Source: Phoronis australis (lineage: Eukaryota; Phoronida; Phoronidae). Taken from it: DNA of 64,000 nt. Positions 11,012 to 25,100 of the stretch are shown one piece after another. The notes below the pieces were generated by a model. The model was not told the DNA's origin and did not search any database. It saw only the letters and a list, made by a program, of their open reading frames with translations. Position 1 is the first letter of the stretch. Each line of letters starts with the position of its first letter. Location of the stretch: positions 294,623 to 358,622 of the forward strand of contig NMRA01000464.1 in NCBI GenBank assembly GCA_002633005.1. The letters are read 5' to 3'. The translations under genes were made by a program, and so were the position numbers.

Positions 11012-11175
11012 ATATACACGGTAAAATCTCACCAATTTAGGACAAAAAAATTGTCAAAATTTCTTATTTTGTTTTTCAAGGCCTAACAATGTTGTGAATG
11101 TCAACAATTTACTGATAGTAGTTGTGGCACTTGAACATGTTAAAGCTTTGATTTGGTGCTACTTATCTTTTGTGA
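11012..11175 (+). repeat. Dispersed repeat, copy 1
   Basis: It shares 'cggtaaaatctcaccaa', 'ggacaaaaa', 'gttgtgaatg' and 'tttggtgct' in the same order and spacing with 32078-32245. The family is not recognised. Confidence 0.55.
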
Positions 11176-12682
11176 AAAAACATAAAAATGAAATATCACT
11201 CAAACCAAAAGGTTCAAAAGCCTTCGGAGTCTAGGTAAATTGGGACACGTCATTCAAATTTTAATGGGCCGCTCTAACCGCGCCCGACATTACTGGGCAT
11301 TTGGGGAGCCCAGTGTGTCCCAAGCGTGGTACTGACGTTGAAACCCTGGTAGTCTAGCTCAGCTTTTTATAGGCCAAGGAGCAACCTACTGGATGGCACT
11401 GTTACATGCCTACAACATATAGTGCATGGCAACAAATGTTTTGTTTAATGGGCCCAAGCACGAGACCTGTGCATGTCTGAAGCACCGCAAATGACAGGCC
11501 ACCTGCACTATTTTTTCTTTTTAGTGGCCATTTTCGTCTTGTTGAGGGTCTTATTCAGTGATTTTGGGCGAAGGGATTTCAGGTTATCTAAAGTATACGT
11601 TTTGTTTTGATGGTATTGGTGGGAATAAATGGGATGACACTTTCTGTCTCGGATGATTTTGAACCGTGTTGACGCAGAAAGGCCGATTCGATGTTCATTG
11701 GGCAGTGATATTAGTGCGATTTTGCCCAGTTGCAACTGCCTACCAGGACATAAAATTAAAGAATTACAATTTGTGATGCTCTGCGTATCTATGCTTCATG
11801 TTCCTCTCAACTTTGACAATACACCCACAGAATGGCTGCTGCAGTTAAACTAGACTTCTTATGAATTGTATAAGTAACTCAACACATATTGGGCTTATTT
11901 TTAAAACGTTTTTAGTTTCGTGATCAATTTAGATTACTGCAACTGTTTGTTCTCAACTTCACAAAAACAAAGTGTCTTTATTAAGGAGATGGCACTACCT
12001 GCCCATCTTCAGGCTTACACTTATTAATATGTAAATTCTATTCTTGGAGTAGGTGCATCTATCTGCCAATCAATTAGTGACAGTTAATTTGTTGTACCCG
12101 CGAAATTATGTCAACTGTGATAAAACTTTACACTGCCACGGGGTGTTGCTACCGCCAACAGTTAGTATTTGTGTAGGGCTTCCCCTTAAGTTTGCAGGGC
12201 TGTGTTTTAGGTTTTCAGTTTTTGAATAACTATAATACTCCGAAATGGCAATTTTTTTTACTCAATTTTGATATATTGCACATACCCTTGAATAACTGAG
12301 CCTGGTACAAGCGAGTCCCAGCTCCAATAGAAGAAACCCAATAAAAGAGATAATTTGTGTTCTGAAGTGGAATTTAACCAAAACTGGTGATTTATTGAAC
12401 CAGAGTGTAAGCAGTACAACATGATCTTTTGTATCAAGGAACAATATTACAGCATTCAGTGTTTGCACACCTTCCAACAATGTTACAGCATTCATTGTTT
12501 GCACACCTTCCAACTAATACAACCACTACGAGTAAAACAACTAATGTACATCACAACTTAACAAATCTGGTGTACATCAAACACTTAATAATTCTTTCTT
12601 TTCAGGCAGATGCGATTGGTTCACCTCTTCTAAAACAGTTGCTTCGTTTCAAGAGCAATGCTAGACCAAGAGCCAGGGGTCA

Positions 12683-12846
12683 AATTGACCTATCGCAAGC
12701 TCCGCCCACTTGCCAAAACTTGACAAACAATAAGTTTTACCCAACATGTTTGTCGGGTAAAATGGTTTGGAAATGAAGGTGTCAAGAATCCTGCGTTCCG
12801 TTTGGTCAGTTAAGCCATCACTCAAAATCCTGGGGATAGGTTAATT
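12683..12846 (+). mobile_element. MITE copy 1 (AATTGACCTATCG family)
   Basis: A 164 bp copy starting AATTGACCTATCGCAAGC and ending GGATAGGTTAATT. It shares the internal 'taagttttaccc', 'tgtcgggtaaaatgg' and 'cactcaaaatcctg' blocks with the copies at 21007 and 26899. This copy has lost part of the central hairpin and its right terminus is mutated. Confidence 0.75.
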
Positions 12847-14149
12847 GGGGAAAGCTTCAGCAACTCTTTGGTCTACTTTGTTGTCCATAACCATTTTTAG
12901 GTGCTTCTTTAATCTTGATATAGGCAAAGCAACTTTAACCACGTTAATCTTAATTTACATGTGGATTTTAGGTAATTAGAATTCCTCGGTTTTTAGACTG
13001 TTCTGCACTTTTAGGGGGAAATTTTAAAATGTTATCACTCAACCTCAAAGATACTGAAAAATAACTGGAACATCTTGGTTGACGGAATAATTGACCCAAA
13101 AGATCGTCGGCTTAAGTGGTCAGCAGATTCTCTGTACGAGGTCAGCTACATGTGAGTATTTACATTTTGTGTAAGCAAATGGGCTTGCAATGATTTGGAC
13201 AAACTATGGCAATTTCTTATGAAACTTCTCTATACATGACGGACTTTAATGACGAACAATTTTGGGCGATAATATTGTGCGGGAAGTTATCACGTGACGA
13301 CCACTTAAGTATCACAATTATAGAGTATCTAGACTTGCACAGAAATAAAAAATTGCCAGATTCTACCAAGAAATTCCTGATAATGCTTTTATTTAATGTA
13401 TGGTTCTTAGAACTTAATTCTGTGTGCAAATGAGGGTTAACAAGGTCGAATTTGTTTGACCAACATCAGGATACAAAAGCGCCTTTCACTAGACTAAATT
13501 AAAGCGATTTCTTATAAGTTTCACAAGCCGAACCCCTAGCTCCTGGTCTAAACCTAAAAATTTCATTATATAACTTCTCCCAAAACAAATTTTGATAAGT
13601 TTACCCAAATATGGAGACCGGTGTACAACACAAACCACGCTTAGGTGCATTCTGCAGGTGCAAGAATCTTGCCAGTCCAGACAGTGAGATTGTATGTCTT
13701 GTGAGGACTAGCTTTTCACGACAAATCTTGCTCAGTGGAACACACCGATTTTTCCATCACGAAATTTGAAAACCTTTCAGTCCTGCAATTAACTGTGCTG
13801 ATGTCTTGTAAACTGCTTTTACACATCTTAACTTACAATATGAAAATCTCAGGCTCACAGAACACAAATGAGATAAGACGAGAACACATCAAGATAAACT
13901 GGCTTACAGGTTCCTAACTTGTCTCGCCACTCAACAGCAAGCTAAGCATAGTTATGTAAGCATAGAAACAAGATCCATTTAATTATTCTGAACATTGTAA
14001 TGGGATGCAGTCTTCATGAACATGGAAAACACCAACTTGCTACTGTACAATCTTGTGAGTAATCCTACAAAACTAATCTTTGTACATGTCTAATTTACAG
14101 CAATATACAACATACATTAAGAATAGTCCAACTGCTTCTTTCTCCTTTT

Positions 14150-15525
14150 AAGTACTGTATGTTACAATTTTTATTGATTTTTCACATCCTGTTTTGTTGG
14201 TGCTTGCTGTACACCAGGGCAAATGCATTTTTACAGTTGATCAAACATTTTCCTCACTATAAACACTCACTCCGTCACAAACAGTAACTTAACTCTACAG
14301 CAAACCATCTCAATGTACAACTTGCCAGAGTATTTACAGATTCGACAATAACGCACCCTTTTACTCATTTTATACATCAATACTGAAATTTCAAATAATA
14401 CAATATAACCAGCACATGCTAGACATATTTACTAGCTTCAGCATAAAATTCGGCAGGTAGGCATGATTTATGAAGTTTTCACATAAGTTTCATTTTCTTC
14501 ATAATTAGTTCCAAAAGACCTTGGTTAATCAAAGAATAAGCAAACTTTCCACCAGATGTGGGCACAGGTCAGTAAGTTAAGTCTTGCCAACAGATGGGGC
14601 TGAGGTCAGTAAGGCAAGTCTTTTGCGACAGAATTTGTCAGTAAGCTCTAGTCCTCACTAACTAACGCCACTGAAAGTGGTTGGAGAGTTTTGCTAAGTA
14701 TTTAACCCAGAATACCAACAACTTCCGCCGTAAATGAGACCGTTACTGAACGCATTCCTGATTACCTGAACAAAAAAATTTTGCAATGCTATGGTCTTTT
14801 CGCCGAGCAACCTAACCTCAAGGTACATTTTACTGACGAGACCGCAATAGCATCAAATTTTCAAGAGAAATGCCATGGAATGATCACATTAAGTGCGAGG
14901 GGTATATAATGTTCTCAGAAAGCACAATACAAATGTTCCAAACTTTCATTTACTCACTCACCCATCCATCACTTTATACAGTTCTTTTCAGACTGTTAAA
15001 TCAGCATTTGCTAGTCAACAGAGCATCTCTCGTGACAGACAATAAATAATTTATGGATAGTCATATCAACACGCATGCTGGACTTAAATGAGATACATAA
15101 AAGTAATTAGAGAAACAGTCAAAACTTTGTAAATCCTTAAAGCTGCATTTCGATAAGGAATACTTAAAGATCAATTTCACGAGAGTAAAAGACTCGCTAG
15201 ATTTTTGTTTAGTCAGCTAAACGGGACGAAATGCAGCCCAAGAAGGAAACTTGCTTTAGACTACTTACTACTATAGAATTGTTCTCAAACATGTTCCTTA
15301 CTCAGATGAAAAGTGATTTCTAGGTTGGCACATAAATGATACACAGTGACAAATCATGAAGAGTCTGGACTCCGTCATACACTGTCTTTCGAAGCCTTCA
15401 ATCACCTAAAAGGAATAATTTGAGACCAATTTCATAACAGTAATTCGACTAAATCAAGATTTTTCCTGTCGTGGAAGGCAGATTGATTGCCCTTTTAAAA
15501 GGTGAACCGAGATATTAACGCATAT
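14150..15525 (-). other. KANSL1 3' untranslated region (probable)
   Basis: No other gene is seen. The only canonical - strand AATAAA noted in this stretch is at 14175-14170, giving a 3'UTR of about 1.35 kb. An earlier non-canonical site is possible. Confidence 0.4.
14170..14175 (-). terminator. Candidate KANSL1 poly(A) signal
   Basis: TTTATT on the + strand reads AATAAA on the KANSL1 strand, about 1.35 kb beyond the stop. Confidence 0.35.
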
Positions 15526-16155
15526 TTATCTCTTCAACTTCAAGACAATCTTGGGCATTTGGCCAGATTTTTCCTCTGTGACACAAGTCCACTCAGGGTC
15601 ATTAGGGTCATCGTCATCAACTTCTGACCCAGTGGACATTGGTGAAGAGGGCACAGATGGAGTGACACCTCCAGTGACAAGTCTCGTCACAGCTCTTGGT
15701 GGCAACAACATGTTTGTCACTTGCTCAATAGGTTTCTCACGAAACAGATCTTCATAATCATCATCAGCAAGTGGAAACAGCCTAGGAGGCCAAGGTGGGG
15801 CACTGGGTGTCTCAAACATGATGCCTGATGCACAGCTGTCCTCGTTGACAGACAATCGCTCAACCTCATTGGCATGCCGGGAAAGTGAGCTGCTGCGGCG
15901 ACGACCAATAAGGCTGGAGTCCTTGCTGAATGCAGGTGTACTGGGTGGCGTTGGTGACGAAACACTGGCCGAGCGAAACAGGCTGTCATTAAGACTCGAC
16001 TCGGGGGACATTGGGTCAGGTGTGGTAGCGCCGCTCTCCGTACGTCGACTGCCTCGCTTGTTGGTAACCGTGACAAAGTTGAGAAACCGTTTCTTCTCCT
16101 GGATTTCACACTTTAGATGTCGTTCACTCACAGCTTCCTCAGACAGATCCTCCAC
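15526..16155 (-). CDS. KANSL1: KANSL1 terminal coding exon
   Basis: It follows a TTTTTCATAG acceptor and starts [20 protein letters not shown], the end of the PEHE domain (human IEDLSDAAF...HAKCEE), then [16 protein letters not shown]. Ser/Pro-rich disordered sequence follows. The end is [20 protein letters not shown] and KR, then TAA at 15528-15526. Confidence 0.95.
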   Translation of the reverse strand: MEDLSEEAVSERHLKCEIQEKKRFLNFVTVTNKRGSRRTESGATTPDPMSPESSLNDSLFRSASVSSPTPPSTPAFSKDSSLIGRRRSSSLSRHANEVERLSVNEDSCASGIMFETPSAPPWPPRLFPLADDDYEDLFREKPIEQVTNMLLPPRAVTRLVTGGVTPSVPSSPMSTGSEVDDDDPNDPEWTCVTEEKSGQMPKIVLKLKR

Positions 16156-19100
16156 CTATGAAAAAGTCACATGATCATAATCAAGCTTGAACACAGGAGC
16201 TTTCTTGACAATAAAACCATTAACAGGAACACATGTGACAGGTTAATTAATGACAGTTCATATCTAACACCTACGTTTTATTGCAACTTTTAAACTGTTT
16301 TCCCAGATTTCCTCATTTAAAACAACCGTTGCATGTTCTAGAACTACTACAAAATCTCCAGTTCTGATCTACACACAAGTTGCTTTTCAAACCCTGAATC
16401 TAAAAGAGGAAAGTTGCATAAGGAATAAATCTATGAGATCTTCCATTAAACCATCTACAAAACTTCAGAATATTTAGTGTCCTTAAAGTGGATCTTGCAC
16501 GCAAATTCCTTATCTCTCTCTCTGTGAGTGCTTAGTCAAATCAGTAAGAAACACAAAATACAGCAATGATGTGAATATGAAGTAGATGGAAAATTGCCAA
16601 ATGTTTTTAAGCACAAGTTTTATGTCCAAAATGATCCACCGTACATCACTCAACTGTGTTCAGTAAGTATCGTGACGTGGTGTTGGGGAATAATACTGCA
16701 TGATGCGGGCAATGTGAGCCCCCAAGGTACGTCAATAGTGCAAAGGTCACTTATTTGCATACTTTCTGTTTTCATATTTTCAAATTGTCAATGAAAACAG
16801 CTTCACTGTTTAGCCTACATGATGTTCAAATAGCATTGTCATTTAGTTCCTGCTATACATTAGTATAGTTAGGTGCATGCAAATACATCTTTAATAATGA
16901 TGTATAGCGCAAGTGTACCCACAATCAACACCTTTTCACCTGATTTTAAATTTTTTTTGTAAATTCTGTGGCATTTCAGCAAAAGCTCATATCAGTGTTA
17001 GGCTTCTGGACGGTGACACTAAATAGAAAATCGATCAAGAGGTTAAAACTGTACAGGTGACAGAAGACAACTCACTTGGCTTACGAAAGTGTGTAACCAA
17101 CTCTGTCACCTGACAAAACGTTTCCAAAATCTCAACTGTAGAAATCACGATTTCCTGACAAAAAGTAATCTAATTGAACAAAATTTACTACTAATTTTCA
17201 GTACTTGTTCACATACATATCTGCTGAAAGTCAGTAAATTTTTAAAATTAAAAACTTAAAAGTGCTTCTTCTCCTAGGCAGTCCGCATCCCAAACCAGAA
17301 CTTAATTCAATATAACAGGTGAGACCGTTAAATGTTTGTTCAACAGAAAAGTTTTTAATTGTGTTGATCATTAGCACAAATTCAATCACGGGTGCATTGT
17401 TTTTATTCCCTTATTTGTTATTACAAGAGTAACACTAACCTCGTCCTCACTGTCCCCTCCTTCATCCATTGGCTCCTCCTTCACAGCGATTTTCACAAAA
17501 CCATTTGGCGACTTCCCAGACAGTTCATCCTTGTTATCTACTGCAACAGGCTCAGGCAAAGCTGGCTCCATCTTGCAGTCAGGTACTAACATAGACTGTG
17601 TTGACTGATCATTCAGCGACTCTTCCGACTGGTCAGTAGACACAAGTGGCAGCTTCACATCTTCTTGGGCATTTACATGATTCTCTTCAGGTGTCAAGGT
17701 CACATCACGCCACCTAGAAGCAAGAATTAAACTCAAGAAGTGATTAAAACATGGTCAATGGAAAAGTTTGGCTTATCCCTCTGTATCAATGAATTCTGAA
17801 AGCAAATGAATTGGTCAAACAAAATGAGGTGTAGAAAAACATGGAAACAATGGCATGTGTGTCAACAGCATGTGTGTGTCTCCTAAGCACAGAAATGACA
17901 ACTACAGGTAAAAGGTGAGACCACTCTTACAACAACGTGATTTATCAATTTAAAAGATAGTGTTTTTGACGGTGCAGCATTAAAGTTCAAGTTTTAGTTG
18001 AAATCCTGATAAAGCACATTGTACATCTACCATCAAAACCAATACCTCCCGTTCACATAATGGAAAATTCTCGACTATCAAAAACGCCAATATGGTAAAC
18101 AGTTGCAACAGTTAATTTCGTTAGCGCATTTGAGTTTCCCAAAAATTGCTGGAATTTTCACTGGCATATTTGTAGCCAGACCACGTACTTCAAGGGGCAC
18201 ACGTGCACAGGGGAAGACTGCAACTAGTCGGATTATCATTGTGTTCATGAGTTTTAAAGCAGAAAGCAATCCTGCTTTAAGGCCAATTCTTGCTTCATAA
18301 GTAATACAAGTGGTGATCAAACAAGTAGCAAGTCACCTAGAACTCCTCATGCACAAAATTCTCCACGCACAAACGTGTACATCGAGCTGCAGGACTACGT
18401 GATGCAAGTCATAGCTTTAAGAAAAGAGTCCGCCAAACTTAACAGCTTATCTTAATATGATCATAAATGTATCACCGTAACCACCCAGCTGTTATGTTAA
18501 TGTTTACCACTGTCAAATGAGCTAGATTTCTTTACCGATGCATTATTTAGTGCAAAGTGATTTTCGTTATACTCTTAACAATCATGGTCAATATATGAAG
18601 ATCTAATTTTTACTGATTAAAATAATGTAGAACTCTTATAGAGAAATGTCCAAATGTGACTAACTTGGGAACAACATACATGTATCTCTTAATGGCTGAC
18701 AGGGTTCATGTGAAACTGTCACATACTATTGCTTTATGCTCTCTTCACCAAAATTCTGTTGGGGTTTTATTAATTGTTCAACTAATGCACGAAAGGCAAT
18801 CACAAATTGAACTTTTATGACTTTCATCAAAAAACTTGAATGTTACTCTAAAACAGTGTTCAAATGTAATGAATCAGTTTCACGGACAAGAAATAATGTG
18901 CGAGAACAAGGATAGTTTAAGTGAGAGCAAAAAAGTATGGCCATGAGATGGAGTGGGAGAGGAGCATACGCATCCACCAGATTTAAAAAGCTTGCATGAG
19001 AGGAAATTTTGTGAACAAAAAAGTAAGCCGAGGTGCTGTGAGTAAACACAGGCAAAAATGATCCATTCGCAAACAGCTGTCTGACATTTTCACCAGATGC

Positions 19101-22100
19101 CAACATTCTTACCACCCGTGTGTATATGTAACTAAACCAACAACACAACAATACTACTACTTACTTGGGTGTCACAATCTCTTTATACTGCAGTTTCTCA
19201 ACGCGCGTCGATGCTGCCATGCTGTATGGAATGACAATGTTGTCGATGTCGTAGGCACTCTCCCGTCTCTTTACCGTACCTGCTTTAAGCTCAGCCTTGA
19301 GCAATGCTGATGGACAGCTCTGGGCAACAGGTGGAGTGAGCGTATCGCGGAACGATGGTGATGGCGTAGAGAAGGAGCGGTCCATGTGACTGGGTACCGA
19401 TGACGTCCGGTACGGTCTCTTACCTATAAAAGACGCTTGTATTGAATTGTGATGGTGGTGTAACAAAAGTTGAAAGTAGATTAGGAAGTCTAACACTAAC
19501 AACAAGGATTTATATGAAGCCTAAATCGACATTCATTTGATTAACTAATCTAATGTCTCTCAATATAAAAACACGCGAGTTCAGTAAAACAAGAGCAACG
19601 CGGAGCGTTGAAACGCGCCCATGAATGCATTGCAAATGGTGTGCTTTTAGGGTTATTTGTATCACAAAAATGGCCACTAGATGGCGCAAAAACATAAAAT
19701 CCATCCAAAAACAGGAACACGCCGTATTTCATAAAAATCTGCAAAGAACTTCTGAGAAACAAAGGAAAACAGAGTAAAATGAAATTACCACTAGTGGATA
19801 CAGTGTCCGTTGGATTCGCCTGAAAGTCGTCGTCGTCTGTTTTTATCTTCATATAAATTACACTTACTAAATTTAGTAAAGATCCTGCAGTGGGTTTAGG
19901 AGATACAACTATGGGCGCAAAACAAAACTACCACTAGGAGGCGCCACAGTAGTCAGTCACCACCATCAAAGGTCGTCTTCACACTGAGAACATACATGCC
20001 AATTTTCAAACGATTTGGTTGCTACAGGGGTAGATGCCAAAAACAAGATTTGAAAACAGCAAAAATGGCCACTAGGTGGTGCAAAATACTTAGACTCCAT
20101 CCAAAAATATAAAGATAGCGTCAACACACCAATAGATGCCTATATTTAAAATTTTATGAAAATCTGTTGAGGACCTTTGAAGATACAGAGTTAAACGTAA
20201 AAAACTAAATTTGCCACTAGGGGGCACACCAGTAGTCAGATCTGTCCGAAAGTCATCGTCATCCGTAGTCAACATAATAAAAATACACATGCTAAATTAA
20301 GTAAAGATCCTGCGAACTGTTTAGGAGATACAGCCATAGGTGCAAAAAAAACTGCCACTAGGAGGCGCCACAGTAGTCGAAATCGTCGGAAAATCATCAT
20401 CAACCGTCTTCTTCACAGTAAGCACATACATGACAATTTTCACAATCATCCTTTGAGCGGTTTGGTTGATAGAGGGGTGGATGCAAAAAAACGACTGAAA
20501 AACAGTAAAAATGCCCAATAGGTGTCAAACTACGTCGAATCCATCCGAAAACGGGAAGATAGCGTCATCTCACTAATAGGTGCCTACATACCAAAGTTCA
20601 TGAAAATCCGTCAAGGACTTTTGAAGATACAAAGGTAAGCGTAAAAAATTAAAATTGCCACTAAGGGGCACACCGGTAGTCGGATCCGTCCAAAAGTTCG
20701 CTCATGCCGTCTTATCCACGAGTAGAACATGTGCCAAATTTCATGAACGTATGTCAAAGGCTTTTGGAGATAGAGCGGCGGACGCCGGACGGACACTGTG
20801 GTGTTCACATATAAATATGTGGGCGCATAAAAAAGACTCACAGATTATTCAGAAAATTTAGTTTGCCGTGAAGAGTTGTGGCTACTGTACAAAACTATGT
20901 TGCTGCTCTCATTTTTACTATTTTCATGTTGAGCAACGCAGAGTGCTGATATCCAGCCAGCACGAGCATCACAAACGGCAAAGATATAAGGGGCACTCAT
21001 TTTTTCAATTGACCTATCGCAAGCTCTGCCCCCTTGCGTAATGTCGACTAACAAACAATAAGTTTTACCCGACAACATGTTGTTTGTCGGGCAAAAGGGC
21101 AGCTTGGAAACGAAGGTGTGTCAATAGTGCTGTGTTCTAAATGGTCAGTTTAAGCCGTCACTCAAAATCCTGCCGATAGGTCAATTATTCCCAAGGCAGC
21201 CGGATCCAATCGGCTAACAACATTGGTTGTGTCGTCTTCAAAAGGTCAAATTTTATGGAAATCCATCACAGAAATTGGCAGATATTCAGATGGGCGCAAC
21301 AACTATTTGCCACTAGTGGAAAAATGAAATTCATCCAAAAATCAACTTGTGCCATGGAATTCCTGCCATATAACTCTGGAGCAACTTTGATATGTCAAAA
21401 ACGTTTTTTGTAGTTTTGGTAGACGGATGCCAGACAGGATGTTCACCACATGTGATCGCAAAAAGTTACGTGGATGCATAAAAAAAGACTCGATTCAACA
21501 AAGCCTAACCTCAAATATCACCAAACAAGTTCAAGTTCAACAATGACTGTATTGCAGGTAAACTATTGTCAACTGCTTATAGTTTACCTAATTAGCAAAA
21601 ATGATGGTAACACGAATGCTTAAATTTTCGAGGTTCAAGACCCATGCATTGGTGGCACAGCACTGAAAAAAGTGGGGGGCTAAAGACCCCTCAGCCCCCT
21701 ATGGTGCTCCGCCCATGCCATGACTACAAATAGTTCTTTACTTCAAATTCAGCTCAGACACTAACCTATAGTCTGTGCCAAACTGGATGACTTGTTCTTC
21801 TTTTTCTTCTTGATGTCTGTCCTGCAGAGCCTAGTTTCACGTGACGCAGAGTTCTTGGGCGTCCCTGGCAACGAGCTACCATGACTGCGTGACAGACCTT
21901 GACGGAATTCTGGAATCCGTAAAGCAACTATGAAATCTCGGGAAGTAACAGGTATTGTATAATCCAGGCTTTGATCAAACAGAAACAAAAGTAATACATA
22001 AGAGATGGCGCATGACATTATTAAATATGGCAAATGACATTTGTAATTTTAAACAAATACACCGAAAAGCTTTAGATTGTAGATTAACACTATGGCCTGG

Positions 22101-25100
22101 CTGGAGTTCACTAATACCTTCTGAGGCTGGTTGGTTTTTCAGCGTAATTACAAACTGATTTTATTTATGTAGACTAGTCAGTAAGTTTACATCTCGTCTT
22201 TGTCACTGCACGTGGTAATGCGCATAATTTGAACATTTCTGGAAAGCTGCATGTAAGCAATGACTTTTTACAAAGAAAAGTAACTGCGTCTATCTCACTT
22301 ACTCTTAGAAAGCAACCCTGATGCATTTTTCTTGGTCTTCTTTAACTTATTCACATCAGCTTTGACCTTGTTTTTCCTGCAAAATACCAATACTATAAAC
22401 CTATGACAAATACAGTGACCTGCATACATACATTACCATACCTACATGCATTTAGGACCGTGAGGCTCTATACACGAAGCTGAGCCCACATTGAGAATTA
22501 GGTGCAAACGTATGTGAGTGAAGCTTGACTTGAATGTTACAAAACTATAGATATCTTCATTCTAACACTAAGTAGCCACGTGGTTAAAAGACATGGCAAA
22601 AATAGTCAATTTAAGACACACACATATATAAGTTATGACCAGGAAGGTTACGTGTAAGCGACTATGTTCGAAATACTCTAGCTGAAATTATTTTTAAACT
22701 GCATTATTTCTGATTTAGGTATGTGGATTTTAAAACACGCATTTATCGTACTGTTAATTGCAAGAACCCCCGCAACCAGTAACAATGTAGGTGGCATGTA
22801 CAGTGCTCAATTGTACATTATGCTACTGTGTAAAGAAGCAGCAGCATAACATACATAACCCTTTTCACTTTACTACAGTATCTTAATTACTCACTTTTTC
22901 TCAGACGAGACAGCACCGCTCTTGGTTTTCAAAGTCGGCTTTGCTTGCCAATCACCGGATTTCAGTAAGTTCTCAAAGTGAACAGTCAGAGGTATATCTG
23001 AAATGAAAACAAAAGCATAAACTATAGTTCAATCTGGCAAAAGGAAACAGAGCCGAAGACTAGTGACTGTCCAGTATCTGCAAGAGCATCTATCATTATT
23101 TAATGTCAGCAGGAACATAATAAAAATATATAATGTGTGTCACCATAAAACGGCTAACTAACTGGAGACTGTTAGTGTCTTTAATAATGAGCACTCTAGT
23201 TTTTCAATGGCTTCTGAAACTAGACTCTTACTTATAAAGTTCAAACAGCATCAACACTGGTCACCACTGGTTTCACCAGGACAGGAATTCTTTACGAAGA
23301 CCTCGGACAAGACAACCCAAATGACTATAGTCAAAAACCCATTCTAGTCACAGAAGATGGCACAGACCCCAAGATTTAAAAAAATATAGTTTGTAGATTT
23401 ACAGCAATCTAAGTTGCAGTAAAATCATACCTTTCTGGCCAAAAATAACTGCTAAGTCAAGAGATTAGTTTTTACCAAGTGTAATTGAAGAAATGTATGT
23501 TTACAAAACTGACTGTGTGTCTCCTTAACAAAATGTTATTTAGGCCAGAAACAGTTAGTCTAGAAGCTATGTAAAAACATTTTTTTCATTTTGCAATGAA
23601 TTAAGTGTCTCAGAGACTATATACATTAGAGTGACTACTTAGTTTCTAGTGCAGAAAATGATGCCTTTTTATGATGAATGTACACCGACCATCTTAGCAA
23701 GCTCTTTTCGATCTTACAAAAAGCAAATCCGATCCTTGTTTACTAGACACCCTTTTGGATGTGATTGGTTGCATGGTGACACTTTATTTCCAAAACTGTG
23801 CCACCCACAAGTCTAAATCAGTTATTCTTCAAAAATCACACTTGTCAGACTCTGAAGCGTGCCAATGCCAACAATCATGCCAGAAGCAACTTAACATATT
23901 GGCCTTTATTATCAGTTTCAAATAGGATATGGCCAAACGTTAATGCCTAATAAGTGCCAATTTTAAAAAAAGCGTCCATTTATAATAACAACACTGCAGA
24001 AATGCTGACTACCACAATGTCCCCAGCAACCACTGGCAACGCCCGTAGCCAAACTCCAGGCGACTACAAATTAGTGAGTAAAGCGCTCGGAAAAAACATT
24101 GGAAAATGTGAAAATTGGAGCACCAAATTCAAGCACGGGTCCGGATAATCAAGCACGAGTGTAAATATGCCGTCAGTCCTATTTTCGAGCGGAGATTTTC
24201 GCCTGTGTCGAGCCCTGGTAGGCCTCAGACGGTTGTGAATTTGTTGACGATATGTTATCTTGTTCACTCTAGACTTGATGAATTGCAGTAACTGTGCGTG
24301 TTAATGAAAGGTAGACACATGTACTCAAGGATATATTTCTTCACTTCCTTTCAAATGCAACTTCATTGTTGTCATTAGTTTAAATTATCTTGCCCAACAG
24401 CATTAAAGTAATTCAGGTCTCTTTGGAGAGCTTCAAGATACATAGTGTTCAGAAGTCATGCTGTGAATTATATGTCTAACATGCAACTCCACACAAATTA
24501 TCTTAAAAAAAGATTTACATATCTTAATTTCAGTATTCTGGTGACAATGCACACATCCTGAATGGATCACACCTTTTAATGCTTATTTAGTTTCCATTAT
24601 TCCCATCCTATGAACAAGAAAAAACATGCAAACAGCGTGCTAAAATGCACCTCAGAATCGCACTTTGCACGACTCGTCATTCACACAAACTTGGGCCCCC
24701 ACTTTTCAAATCCTAGATGAGTCCTAGTAGGCCCAGGACTAAAAATTTTCCACATAATTTTCTTGATTTTTCAAGAACTGCAACAAGGCGGAAAGATCAT
24801 ACTTAACCTTTAACTCAACATTCATTCTAAATAGCTACATAACAATCTGTTAGAATTTTGGAGCAATATACCGAATTACGAAGTGCTTACTTCACACCTT
24901 CCGAAGACCATAGTGACAAATGGACACGTGACGGAATAACAAGATATTGCGCTAAACAAGAAAGCTGACCTGTAAGAAACCAACTGAAACTTTGCATAAA
25001 TTTAACTGTCTGCAGACAATTTAAAATTTGAGATTTGCACCATGTCATTACGAAGCTGTTGGAAGTGGCTCAAGTCAGGGCGACCACGATCAATTTTGGC

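Larger units (their letters stand above)
10691..14150. other. Gene-free region between convergent HAT1 and KANSL1
   Basis: No coding exon was recognised. The stretch includes a dispersed repeat (11012-11175) shared with 32078-32245 and MITE copy 1 (12683-12846). Confidence 0.55.
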
